Shown one piece after another: positions 23,196 to 35,157 of a DNA stretch of 64,000 nucleotides (the stretch's first letter is position 1; each line of letters begins with the position of its first letter). The position numbers and the translations under genes are program-made. Below the pieces are notes generated by a model, which saw only the letters and a program-made list of their open reading frames with translations, had not been told where the DNA came from and searched no databases. This stretch comes from Collybiopsis luxurians FD-317 M1. Lineage: Eukaryota; Basidiomycota; Agaricomycetes; Agaricales; Omphalotaceae. The stretch is taken from NCBI GenBank assembly GCA_000827265.1, contig KN834794.1, positions 70,019 to 134,018 on the forward strand. Direction: 5' to 3'.

Positions 23196-24507
23196 GATAA
23201 CAAGATGTCGATGATAACGATTCGAGGTCAAGAAATGGTCGTGACATTGTGACAACTGCTTTCGGCACTGACCGAATGGTCAAAACGTGATGCTGAATGA
23301 AAACATGATCCTTTCGAGATGCCGAGGTTATCTCGCTGCGTCGCATATTTTCGGGAGCTAAGCTGTGGGGGACATCCCTTTTTTGGAGCGGTCCTTAGGT
23401 TTACCACTTCAAGGCCGAGTGCCCCTTGCATCATGATGCGAACCAATACAAGTAGATCATATGCAATCACCCCACTCGAGTGTGCTTTACTGTGGTTGAA
23501 CTGGAATTTCTATTCATCACAAGTCTCACGCTTTATGCGGAATCTATATGTATACACCATCTCACTTCAGGAACCAGCACAAGAATCCAAAGCTTACAGA
23601 GTTATCTACCGTACGACATACCTGTTAAGGTTTTTGGGGGTTGTTGATGGGATTGTTTTCAGGTGTTCAACGACTTCCCAGGTTCAGGAACATTGTGATA
23701 GTACGAGCCAGGTCCTTGTCAAGCTCTTTGATAGTCCGCCGGTTTGAATTGACCTTTGCATCCGACTGTGAGTTCCGGTAAAAGGACTTGCCGTTCGAAT
23801 TCTATCTGATTCAATTGCCTCAGAGTCAAAGAAGTATGGACATACGGGCCGCCAGGTACACATCTTCAGCGCACAAATCAATCAACAAATTTTTCAGGCT
23901 GTCTTGACTGGTCTTAAGCCCGAGGAACACCTCTGGCTGTCTTTATCGGGCAACGAAATCCCGACGTGCGCTTTCCGTATGCACCTTGCGCTCAGCTGTT
24001 CAGGTCCTTTTGTTGTTCTTCGATACAGGAGTTACATATTGCACAGTCCCACTTGTACAGCTGTCATACCCATGAGGTGAGTAGTGCCGCTCCGAATCAA
24101 TCGCAGAGGCAATTAGATATTTCACTTCTTGTTTTTAAAGACGGCCAACGCCCTGTCCCTTGATTTGGGGCGAAGCGTGGCTGTTGGCTCGAAAAGTGCC
24201 TTTGCGAGTGCCAGGACGTACTGAACCAGTTCGCTTTGGCTCTTCGGGTAGCTTGAGGCATTCACTAGATGACTTCCCGGCCTTCATTTCTCTGAATAAA
24301 TAACCTCATGCTGCACAAGAGGAGCGGTGGGCAACCGGGGCCCTGCCAGGCGATAATGTAGAAAAGATCAAAGCAGGATGGTCCAATTAAAAAGCCAACG
24401 GGATACAGGCCTTCGATGAAAAAATTGCCTTATGGTGTAAGTTCACCGGCGGCACGATTTAAATTGACAGCGGCCACGCTGGAGCAGGGCTGGCTCTGTG
24501 GCCATCG
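23196..24507. other. Intergenic, promoter side of NACHT-WD40 gene
   Basis: The 142-codon plus-strand frame at 23319-23747 has no recognisable features. No RNA gene or repeat seen. Confidence 0.4.
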
Positions 24508-25269
24508 TTGAATGGAGCACATGTGCACCCATTACAACCCCCTCTCCTTTATTGTTTTTTCTTCTTTAGCCGCCCATCTAATGCTGACGGTAACGGTATT
24601 AACTTTGGTGTAGACGGGTTGCCAAGTATCAGGCCCCTCGATATTTGTCCCCCATTCCAGCTGAGTAAAACCTTTGCGGGAGGCACTTACTGCCATAACT
24701 GTACGCTGGCCGAATCAATCGCAGATGATCCTTTCAATTGACCTCCTCCCGGGTCAGAAATTTCCTCAGCGGGGATCACCATTGGATCATCATTACTACT
24801 GTTGCCAACGACACACGTCTACGCCCGACTCTACATTGACTCGATAATCAAAAACACGGCTCCGAAGGACGGATCTTCTCCGTTGAATGCCTTTGTTTGG
24901 ATAGCCCCATCTCATCCTGAACATACCGAACTTTTGAGCTCTAGAGGTACAAACGACACTATGGACCTGGGTACGAGCATTCATCCTCCCGTCAGTTCAT
25001 CAGATCATAACGCTAGTTGGGTGACCATCATGATACGGGACTTCTACCTCCGTTTACTGCATATATTGAGAGCATATACTGATGCTACAAGGAGGAAGTA
25101 TAACGCCTTTGGTGTCCTTGGTTATGCTAACGTAGTGCTTACCATAATGCCATCTTACATTTGGTGCTATTTCGCCGCTGATGGACCCAAAACCAAAGAC
25201 AAGACAAAAGCTGTGAGCCCGCCCAGAGGTAACGGCGCTGTTCGAAGTCCAGCCCTACGCCGCGTCTAA
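24508..25269 (+). other. Weak ORF pair in one frame, unknown
   Basis: Frames 24508-24741 and 24802-25269 are in the same phase, separated by a single TGA at 24739-24741, so about 250 codons read through apart from that stop. A short intron covering the stop (an acceptor candidate is TTTCCTCAG near 24770) could join them. The downstream part has one possible membrane helix (LGYANVVLTIMPSYIWCYF). I do not recognise the family, and codon use is not decisive. It may be a small hypothetical gene or chance. Confidence 0.25.
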
Positions 25270-26846
25270 AACCTGTTGAACACTTGCCTCAACAGGACGG
25301 ATTCTCTCACTGGAAGATTTTTCAGCAGTCAGGAAAAAAAAAACACGAGAGCTTTCACTGATTGTTGCGAAAACAAACGGTGATGACGATGATGATCTAT
25401 AGTTGTCATTTTTGGCATACTGTGCAAATGTATTCCGTGGCGCAGCTCGCAGCTCGCAGCTTTGGGTTTGGAAGGTGTTAATGGTTTGTTTTTCTTCATC
25501 TTTGTAAAATTAAGGCACACAAGACAACGTCAACCAAGTTAACGACACCAGCCTCCTCCCCTCCCCTCCCCGGGCCTTTTCCCCTTGCTGAGCCTGTGCT
25601 TAATTCAATTGTCAGCTGGTTAACGCTGACTTGACTGTCGAAGGATAGATAGGGCGCATACATACATTAAGGATCTGCACACCAGCCAAGACTTTGGGAG
25701 TGATCCTTTCAAGTCCGACTAATTCGTACCTCAAAATTGGCGTTCCAGAGCGAAGGGGTCAAGTTTCGGGAATTTGTTACCGCTTGTGCACATTTTACTC
25801 ACTGCATGTCCTTAGATGACATGACCAGTGAGTTGTCCCAACTCCGACTAGGCAGACGGATGCATGTTGGATGGTTGAACAAGATGGGATTGCACCCGTA
25901 CGACTCGCCAGTCCCTCGAGTATGGTCGGAGCGTGTACGGCGATGAAGCCCGTGTGTAATGAGTATGGTTCCTGGTACATGTGCAGAGGTTCTAGTGCTC
26001 GCCATATTCATGAGGATACGCAGGGGTAGGACTGGGGGCGTAAGGCTATATGTATGACAGTAATGCCTGCCCGATTACTGACAATGTTGAAAAGTGGAAG
26101 GAGGAGGGAGAGTCAAGAAAAGTCGCGTTCGAAACAAACATCGATCGTACTCAGTTCGAATCTGGATGTAAATTCTCAGTGTCACTGGGGATAAGCCCTA
26201 GAACCTTTGAACGTTTGCAAAAGCCACTATTTTTATTACTCGGGTCAGACAATGTCCAAGAAAAAGTTTTTAGTACACAGTACAGTATGTGAGGGGAAGG
26301 GGGAGCGAGGGAAACCGGGAAAGTCAAATGGGAATAGTAAGTATGTAATAAGACAAGACAAAGGACCACGCTGCGAAAAAAAACAAAAAGAGTCCTTTTA
26401 AAGATATAAGTTACGGATAGATAACGAGTGCTATACGTTAAGTATAATAAAACGAAGAGAATAGGTTAAGTTCCAAGACGGGCAGAGAAGAAGAAAAAAA
26501 CGAGTCTACGTCTACTTGGACGAGCTGTTAAAAAAAAAACCAAACGAGTGTGGGGTGATAAATAGCAATGTGCGCAAATAGAATAAAAGATAAGGAATGT
26601 GAGTGTCCGAAGAGATACACGACACAAATACAGTAACGCGAAAGCAAGACGCAGAGAGAAAAATACTATGATACACTGACAGAACGAAGATACACTTTTT
26701 TGGTGGGCTCCATTGAGGAACGCGGGCGACAATAGGGAGATGTCGATAAGATTAAGAGCAAGGCGAATATGGTGCTAAAAGGAGAAGCGGGGGATGTCAT
26801 TAGCACAAGCACAAGGACAGATTGAGGCGAATATCGACTAACCAAA
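25270..26846. other. Intergenic, no gene recognised
   Basis: No supported gene. The right part (26380-26800) is purine-rich and is probably the 3' flank of the terpene synthase gene, which converges from the right. Confidence 0.45.
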
Positions 26847-28153
26847 TCATGACCGTCTTGGCAATAGGTTAACCACCCTATCCTTCTTCACCTGCCTCCC
26901 ATTCTTCCCGAAATACCTCTCCGACTCGAACGACCAATGTAATGAGCCGACAATCCAGTCCGCCAAGCCATCCACGTAGATCTGAACCTGACGGTTAATC
27001 TCTGGACCCCATGAAGGCAACTGCGACCGATCGTGGATGAACCTGTCGATGGACTGCTTGCAGAGTTGCCCGACGAAATCAACAGCGGATTGCAGATCGA
27101 GGGAATGGTGGTTCATAATGACGGGGATCATGTTGTGAGTATCACCCTTGGATTGTTCGACGTTGTATGAAAATATGTCCTGATGATGAGGAACCAACAG
27201 TGCAACAGTGGGCGAAGGGGTAAAGAGATGAAAAAAGGGACGGGGAGCATGGAGGGCATGAGGAAAATGCATTTTTGATTAGACAACGCGAAGTAAGAAT
27301 TGAAAGAGACAGACGTACATTAGACCACGTAACCAAGTCATTTGCGGCCTCACCCAGACTTCGAATCAGTGGGTGGTCCATCACCTCATCGGGGATGTCA
27401 AGGTTGTACGCGTATTCGATAAGAACGAAAGATGTCTTGCACCCTGTGTGACAGTACGGTAAGGAAAACGCGTGGAAAATCATTAAAATGGGCATTACGA
27501 ACCTGAGGTATCTCTCCTCAAGGCGATATATGATTCGAGATCGGGGATAACGCCGTCCTGACGATCATGAGCCTGTTCGGTTACGCTTTGGAAGAAAAAG
27601 TCGAAAGTTTCAATAAAGCGTTGCTGGGTACCGGGTGAAGCAGTGCTTATGAGGCGTTTCCAATAACTGTCGGTAGCCAATCAATACGAGACATCCCCTT
27701 ACAGCTAACAAACTGGAGTGACTCACTCTCTCGTCATTTTCCCTATGCGTGGGGCTTGGTAGTAGTTGGGATAATATAACGAGTTCATGACAACATCTGC
27801 TGTGGTTTTGGTGCCACAGTTGTCCATGTCATCGGAAAGGTTGTCGAGGTGGAATAGGTAGGTGAGAAAGTCGTTGCACAGACGAAGTTGGGGGCATGCA
27901 GCACCAGGGTAGCACATCGCTGTTGAAGGTTTTAGAGGAAGAAGAAAAAAACGCCATGGAAAGGGCACGTACCTGACAATAGACCACACTTCAACCCATG
28001 GTATTTGTCGCGTGCCTTGCCCTGCAGATTATCGCCTTTGAAGAGCCATTTTTTGGTTTCTGTGGTGATTTGTTTCCTGTGGCGACTGACGCGCAATTCG
28101 AAGTCACAGTGCGAGACGAGATCAGGTAGTATGAACTTGGTGGGTGCCGACAT
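26847..28153 (-). CDS. Class I sesquiterpene-synthase-like enzyme
   Basis: Five exons fit: 28153-27973; about 27919-27725; about 27680-27500; about 27445-27322; and 27179-26847. The start is ATG at 28153 (MSAPTKFILPDL). The Asp-rich metal motif reads DNLSDD in exon 2. Exon 3 has IALRRDTSG, containing the usual effector Arg. The second metal (NSE) motif NDIFSYNVEQ is split by the last intron. The C-terminal RY pair is present in FESERYFGK. Length, about 340 residues, fits agaricomycete sesquiterpene synthases, soluble enzymes that ionise and cyclise farnesyl diphosphate with Mg2+. All motifs look intact. The product cannot be told from sequence; the protoilludene-type clade is possible. No P450 or other tailoring gene is adjacent. 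Confidence 0.88.
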
Positions 28154-31100
28154 AGTGTTTAGAGTAGCGGGATTAGATTAGTTAAAAGCGATGTAAAAGA
28201 TTAGAAAAAAAGGATGAGGTTATCGAAATGCTCAAAGGCGAGTGGGTAAGAAAAAGGGAACTGAGAAACAAAGTTGGACGGGAGGTAAACAGCCTTTATA
28301 GCAGGCTCTCATACATACCACGATCGGTCACTTCCGGATTCGGAAATGGAAAATGAAACGCTCAGTCCGAGGCTGAGATTGGAGCCGGAGCACAGGAGTA
28401 GTTGGAATGTGTCCGAAATCTTCGTCAATCCCGCCAAAAAGGGACTGAATAGATTTTCAACTCCTACGGCATTTCAGAGCCAGGGACCTTCTGAGTTTGG
28501 CTGTCCGGTATCTGATGAATGCAGACACTTGCCGCCAGATAGCCTTGTTGTACAACTGTACGGGTTGATCATTAAAAAAATATTTAGAAAAAATATTCCT
28601 TCATTGTAGCGTTCCCGCCAGGGAGCAGCACAGCAAGTATATAGACAAACGGCAGGTTGGCATCTTGAACAAATACAAGGATCAACCTGTCGGTAAAACG
28701 AGTTGGATTGTCAACCAGGCGTACAGGATGCTGATGGCGTTGCAGAAACGAGTCAAACCCCCGACTCAACCCGCGTCACAGACACGCGCGCATGGTGATT
28801 GCCGACATGTGCCGACGATTACATAATTTGATCGCAGATTAGATCGACTTCCTCCGCCACCCACTGCTTTTGGAACCAGTCCTCGAAGTTTCTCTGCTTC
28901 CAAAGGCGTTGACTCTAGTTCAATAAATCTCGTAATTAATCCCCCCCCTGCCCAAAGTTCAGCTTTCGTCGAGGCATATTACTCTCTTGCTCGGCCATTC
29001 GGGCAGTGGAGTCAACAGGAAGGCCAATGTGGACGCATGTTTCAAGAAAATTTTCTGTCAGTCGGACACCCTCTTCAGCCGCTTCACGCGACGCTTTCGT
29101 CGGTCACAATGAACATCCTGCGCCCTTTTCGGTCGCGCGTTATTTTTGAGCAACTAGCTACCTTACTCGGAGGTTGTCCACCAGGTAATTTCCTAATGAA
29201 AATCTGTCTTCTTTCGTCAAAGCCCCGAAAATGCTTAACGCCAACGTCGATGCCAAGGCCAGATTGCGCTAAGGAATGCACCCACCACTAGCTTATCATG
29301 GTGTGGCATCAGAACGGTGGCGAGCGAGTAAGCTAATTAAGCTTTACAGGACACGACATAAAATAACACTAGAATGCATATTTATTTCCCGACCTAGAAG
29401 CTTCACTCCCTGTTGCCCGAGTACCTTCGAATTACGAGAGTTGTCCTCTAAAGGGCTTCATAATGGTTGAACGATTACTCCCGTCGCTGTTTTTTATTGT
29501 ATCTTTTTCTTCCTCTCATGCATCCCAATATTATTAGCCCGATTCGTATTCTCCGTCGGCTATGACACCATTTGCTTGTGAATTATTAAAGCAAGACAAG
29601 CAAGCCGGGTAGGTCGTCTAAATTCTAGTGTCGATCCAGCAATCGACTTCGAGTTAATTCGACATCTTTCAAGGGTTCAATCTTACGAGTTCGTGACACC
29701 TTTTCTTCTTCTTTTCCCTTTATAACTTTACTATCGGCTTACAGCTAGATCGTGCTTGATCTGTATCTTCTTTCAGAGCTGTAGGCGTCAGTCAACGGGG
29801 GTGTCTAGAGGTCAGACCTAGAGCGCGCGATAGAGTCGGCGGAGACTATTTTTATTATTTTGTTTCTTATGCAATTTGCGAAGCGCCTTCCAGAGTAGTC
29901 AGTACAATTCCAGGGCGGATCTTCGTCAAACCTCATGGGGAAATGTCCTAAAAGGGAAGTCGTAGCAATCCTTCAGGCGCAAGGCGTGAGTGTTCCAACC
30001 GGGATTAGGTACTTCAGCATTCACTTCTTTTTCCCAAGATCGGGGGTATGACCTAAATAAGCACTCTACGGTTTGAGTTCCGCAGCCTTTTTGCTGAGAT
30101 GATACACTGTGTTCGCAGGACTAAAAAAATCCATGGGTTGGAAAGGATCAGAGGCTATTCGATATGTTATGGTTTCATGACGATCCACAAAGAAATTGAG
30201 TTAACTTCCTTCTCTTGAATAAACCTATATTTCTTGTTCAATTCCGGCTCGGGATCTCCAAGCTTGAATAAAAATATCGCTGTATGCACCCTATCGGCGT
30301 TTTTATGGGATTTGCGCCGACTCAATGACAGTGGACACAATGAATATTACTGGAAAATTCCGAACTTGTATTTATTCTACATCCCAAATTAACAGTAATT
30401 TCGGAGAAATAAGGTAAATTGATCCTCTCATTTACTTGGTCCGTCGATAGCGAGAGTCCCAGTTGATGCAGGACATGCCGAGATACAGGCTCGGCTGGCC
30501 GAGAGGGATCACTTGACTCTACCGAGTTGCATCCGAGTAGCTATGCAGATTCCAGTTCCATCGGCAGACCGATACCAAAGGATTTTATGCATGACTCGAT
30601 GAAGCTGCCCAAGTTGCGGGTCCGAATCTACGAGCTCACTTTCCAGATGCAACGCCACCATTTGCAAGAGTTCCGACACTTTTACTTGACGCTTTCGTTG
30701 ATCCTCGCCAGTTAATTAAACAACCGAAAATCATATAGATATCATATCGTGATGTTGTGAATGATTTCGGGTGATTATATTCCGTTGCTTAGAACTGGAA
30801 TATTTCCAGGATCTGGAGATCAATTGATGATTTTTCGGGAATCGTCCAAACGACTTCAACTCAGTTGAGTCCGGACCGTTAGGCTGCTGCCATCATGTTC
30901 GTACTTTGCGATCTGTTGGTATCTACGAGGAGGTGGAATGAAGGACTGAATGGATTTTATGCACAATTAATCGAGTATCGTACGGGTGAAGTGTTCACCA
31001 TCTGATCGAATCTGCCTAAACGGACGGGAACCATGAACATAGGTAAAGTTGAGATCACTACTACGGGTGATAGACACACATAGCTATCGTTGCGTACTTG

Positions 31101-31257
31101 ATACTTGCTTGCAGCTGCAGTTGGTGGATATACACGGAGAAAAGAGTACTGCACCGACTACGCAGGTAAGTGGCTACCAGAGCGCCTTCCGGCGTCTAAA
31201 TAATTTACCTTTACCTCCTTCTCCGTCGCAAACTTAAAATCGAGCCCGTACACACTG

Positions 31258-31760
31258 GTTTTCTGTGTTGAGCTTGTTCCGTTGGATCCTCTTTGCTATC
31301 CATCCAATTTGAAAGGTATGATTGCCTATTGCTATTACACCTACCACCGGTGGATTTTTATTCTGCGCACAACAGCAAATGAGTCTGAAGACCAAACAGA
31401 TGGTTGCAGGAGAAAAGTCATCCGAGGTTTGAGCGGAGGTGCAGAAAATCAGAGTTTTGGACGGCATTCAGATTATTCGTCAGATGGTTTTCTGTGCTGA
31501 CTCGTTCGTTGGATCTCTAAAAGATCAAAAGGTCTGATCGCCTATGGCCATTACACCTACTAAGTGGATTTTCATTCTGTGTCCAACAGCTATGAGTCTG
31601 AAGACCAAAGATAGCTGCAGGAGCAAAGTTATCCGAAGCTTGAACGGACGTGCAGAAATTCCGAGGTTTCTTTCGTGTGGTCTGGAATGATTCTGTAAAG
31701 TGAGATGCCACTGTGGAGATTAGAAATAGACGGACGGCATTCAGATTATTCTTCAAAAGT
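31258..31760. repeat. Imperfect direct tandem duplication (about 230 + 270 bp)
   Basis: Unit 1 (about 31258-31484) and unit 2 (about 31491-31760) share, in order, 'CGTTGGATC', 'ATTACACCTACC/T', 'GTGGATTTT(T/C)ATTCTG', 'GAGTCTGAAGACCAAA' and 'GACGGCATTCAGATTATTC'. The second copy has an extra insert of about 50 bases before the last block. It is non-coding. Confidence 0.7.
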
Positions 31761-32085
31761 TCAGTGAGTCGGAGGGCGGGGGCGGTACATTTTGACGCCT
31801 AGCCCATGTGTGCCACATTTTTCATGTCCCGGTCTAGTTGTTTTTTGGGCGACGGGGACCTGGTTGAAGGTAGCATGTGGTCGCTGGTTGGGAATACAAA
31901 CTGGAGGGCGCCTTCGTAGGTTTAATGTGCTTCTGTAGGAGGCAACTCACTGGCCTTGGAGGATACGAGTCGTATCACTATAGAGTAGTACGTAAATCTT
32001 ACGCGCCCGGGCGTTTGTGATCGCGTCGCGTCGTGAAGGTGAGCGTACAGCCACGATTGATGCAAAGTTAAATTTGGATCCACGT

Positions 32086-32162
32086 TAGATCCAGGATTAG
32101 ATTAGATAGTAACACCTCGGCTGCATCTTGCATGGAGATTGAACACTTTAATCCTGGATCTA
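32086..32162. repeat. Perfect 14-bp inverted repeat with 49-nt loop
   Basis: TAGATCCAGGATTA at 32086-32099 is the exact reverse complement of TAATCCTGGATCTA at 32149-32162. It could be a small hairpin or a relic of a short transposon. Confidence 0.7.
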
Positions 32163-33383
32163 TACTAGAAAATGGAGGGATGTGAGCCGCTTTCTCGTAA
32201 GAGTTGCTGACCAAACTGCTTTTTGGAAGCTACTTGACGTCGGTCCGACACCTTTGTAAGAATGGAATCCACATTGAATCCGTTACACGACCTTGCACTG
32301 ACCAAGCCAAAGAGAGAAAGTTGCCTATTCGACTCTAGTCTCCACCTGCGACATGCAACACCTTTTTCCTCAGCGAGACCAATGGTTTCAATCAAGAATT
32401 TGGGCGGACATAGCAAATCCGAATTCCCGTTTCGTTGACTTCCCGTCGTTCACGCAAATAATTCGGATAGCCTTACCCTTTCCTATGTCCGTAAGAGATA
32501 GGTAGTTGACATTCAGACTAGTGAGTCAAGACAGGGAGGCGATGCCCTCTTGAAGCAGTTATCTTTGTTTTCCGAATAATTTATGCTGTCGTTCAGTAGT
32601 GAGTAACAAAGGTACATATACCTTGTATTGTACTTGCGGGAATGTCAGGGACGATAACTGCGGGGGCGGTAGATCCGTACAGGCTTGATACCGCTTGGTC
32701 CCGAGACGGTACCTGATTAATATACCCTTGACGAGGGATTGCGAGGCATGTGCGGCGTGAAATAGACTTGAATGGACTTGTCACTTCGGAGTTAGCATGA
32801 AGCGACCCTGGGCGCTTGATTATGCCAGTGATAGTTCTTGAATAGGAAGAAATTGGCGCTTCGATTATCAAGCTGCTTTCTCTGTTTTTCATGGTGTGTT
32901 GCCGCTCGCTTCAGTGCTGTAGCTGCCTTCTGCATCCGAATGCTCCGAGCAAGGGACAGTGCCTGCCGGGCATCAAATCGTGTAGGAGTACGAGTGGAAC
33001 GAAGCCAGCTGACTTGAAGAGAGATCGTCTCCTTCAACGAAGCTGCAAAGGAGTTCTCTGAAGGATCCTCTCTCAAGCCATCAGCTTCTCGTAGGTATCA
33101 GAAAGCTGAATTTCCAATCGCTGCCTGTAGACTCATACGGCAAGCCTATACTGTTCAAAAGGGTCGTTTCGAGGGAATTTCTAATATGCGATTTGCTTTT
33201 CGGTTAAAGTACACCTGAGGGCTTCTTTATTCATTCCCTGTCAATGCGAAGGAAGAACTTCGGCGAAATCGAAATCAGTGTGCGATGATATTTTTATTCA
33301 CTTACATCTCGAGCTCAGGTGGTCTTACTCGCGGCCCGTTTCGCTAGCAGGAACCCCCTTCCTCGTACGCGTTGTAGGCCAAG

Positions 33384-33407
33384 ATTTATATTTATATTTA
33401 TATTTAT
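33384..33407 (+). repeat. (ATTTAT)n microsatellite upstream of the esterase
   Basis: Four ATTTAT-type units lie 27 bases before the esterase start codon, so probably in its 5' UTR. Confidence 0.8.
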
Positions 33408-33433
33408 CTCAGGTGAGTGTAGATGAACGGGTA

Positions 33434-34665
33434 ATGTCGTCCCTCTCGCGATTATTTCTCGTTTTCCCTGTTCTATTGGCACTTGGCCTGGGGTATTTGG
33501 GTAATGCGCCATTTCAGGTTGCGGCTCGGATAACGGATGTTGTGCTGTTTGGTGATTCATATACAGGTGAGAAGGGCTTGATACGAATTTTCAAGTGTGT
33601 TCTCATGCGAATTGTGGGATGCAGACCAGTCGCGTGCGCATAGTATAGCGAATGGAAGTTTTCCTGGAAAAGATTATCAGGAAGTGTTTCCTCCGGTATG
33701 TAGGAGAGCCATTCCTGCTTCGTCAAGCTAGATGCTGATGTTTGTGGAGATCGATTTTGCAGCAGATGGAGGTGTACAATGGCCTTGGTACCTTGGTCTC
33801 TACGGCAATTACACGATTTGGAACTATGCTGTTGGCGGAGCTGTCTGCTCCAATAACCTTACTCCGCTATTCGATGAGCCGGACGTTATTTCTGGACAAG
33901 AGTTCTGGTTCATCCAGGATCATATCGATGGGTACAACACTTCCAAGCAAAGACTTCTCCTCGATCCATCTTCGTTTGTCGTCATACAATACATCGGTAC
34001 AAACGACGTAGGAATCAACTCGTTCGTGACGTTCAACGAATCGGCGAATGTTTCCTTGCCCAATGTGGCTGATTGTCAACTTGATCATCTTCGAGCGATG
34101 CATAAACTCGGAGCGAGGAATTTTATACTGAATTCGTTGATTCCATTGCAGCTGACAAAGTTGTATTCGAACTCTTCCGACCCGACGATATATTTCCCGC
34201 ATGTGCATGATGGGAATGCGTGGAATAATGGGATGTATAATTTGGTGCATAGTTTGAATAGGATGTTGAGTGATGGTGTGAAAGTGTTGAATGGGGAGTG
34301 GGGAGGAGAGGGGAGGGTGGAGTGGTTTGATACGTATGGGTTTTTTGAGGAGATGTATAACAATCCGACGAACTTTTTTAATGGTTCGATACCGGCGAAT
34401 GTGACGGGTCACTGCCATCAGTGTCCAGACCCAGATGATTTTACACAGTGCGGAATGTGAGTTTTTGTCTTGGTTTCTTTCTCTCGCTTTTTTTCTTTTT
34501 CGCATGCGAGGGTATGTACTAACTGATGACTTTGGTAGTGGGGACTGTACTCTGGATGAGCGGGACTCGTATATGTGGTGGGATGAGCTTCATCCTAGTG
34601 AGCAGACGGGGAGGAACCTAGCGATGGAGACATTCAAGAAGATTGAAGGAAAATCGAAATTTTGA
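33434..34665 (+). CDS. GDSL/SGNH esterase, CE16-type acetylesterase
   Basis: Secreted esterase, likely removing acetyl groups from hemicellulose oligomers. An N-terminal signal peptide is visible (MSSLSRLFLVFPVLLALGLG). SGNH blocks: FGDSYT (Ser nucleophile) spliced to DQSRAHSIANG, the Gly block GGAVCSNN, YIGTND with the Asn, and the Asp/His pair in WWDELHPSEQ. Four exons: 33434-33566, 33625 to about 33699, 33763 to about 34456, and about 34540-34665. The donor of exon 2 is uncertain: a GTATGT at 33696 would break the frame, while the GT a few bases on keeps it. Several N-glycosylation sequons (NYT, NLT, NVS, NGS) fit secretion. Length, about 365 residues, is normal for the family. It looks functional. 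Confidence 0.87.
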
Positions 34666-35157
34666 CAGTTCAACTTCGAGGGTAGAGTATCCTTGATGGA
34701 TATAGCTGTAGCCATATAAGCTGTACTTTTCTTTTCATCCGAGTCCGGTCCCAGATGTTCCTACGCTGCCCACAATGGGGTTCAAATTCTGAGAGAAATA
34801 TGACGGTGGGGAAGACTCACGATTCATATGGAGCCACAAGGGCAGACCAGGCAGTACTGGAAACCTCTTGAAATAAAAGTTTTGACATTCTAGTTAATTT
34901 CTATTGCCTGGTCGTTGAGTCGGTCAAAGCTGTACCACGCAAATTTAATTGATGATGTTATATCACGTGATGGTCCAAATTTGGCCTAGCTCGCAACCAC
35001 TCTGCGCTTCTTGTCTTCTGCCTTCACGCTCTCTTGCATATTTTTTGAGCGTACCGTACCCATTATTTCTTTTCCATAGGCAGCGTCGACGCTATTTGCC
35101 TGAAATACCCTCAGTCACGACCACGAAATCCGCAGCTGCACAGTGCAGAGCTCATAA
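34666..35157. other. Intergenic, promoter of MFS gene
   Basis: About 490 bases between the tandem plus-strand esterase and MFS genes. No gene seen. Confidence 0.5.

Larger units (their letters stand above)
28154..33433. other. 5.3 kb gene-poor stretch
   Basis: No frame exceeds about 100 codons and none shows a family motif. It contains the imperfect tandem repeat at 31258-31760 and a perfect short inverted repeat at 32086-32162. No tRNA or rRNA was recognised by eye. A spliced gene with short exons or a non-coding RNA cannot be excluded. Confidence 0.4.

Noticed and set aside
1..28153. Terpene biosynthetic gene cluster.
   Set aside because: UTP14, receptor genes and intergenic DNA separate the acyltransferases from the terpene synthase; no oxidase, regulator or transporter is adjacent to it.
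31000..33000. Search for CRISPR-like or other short regular repeats in the gene-poor region.
   Set aside because: Only one two-unit duplication and one inverted repeat; a eukaryotic genome, no regular spacing.
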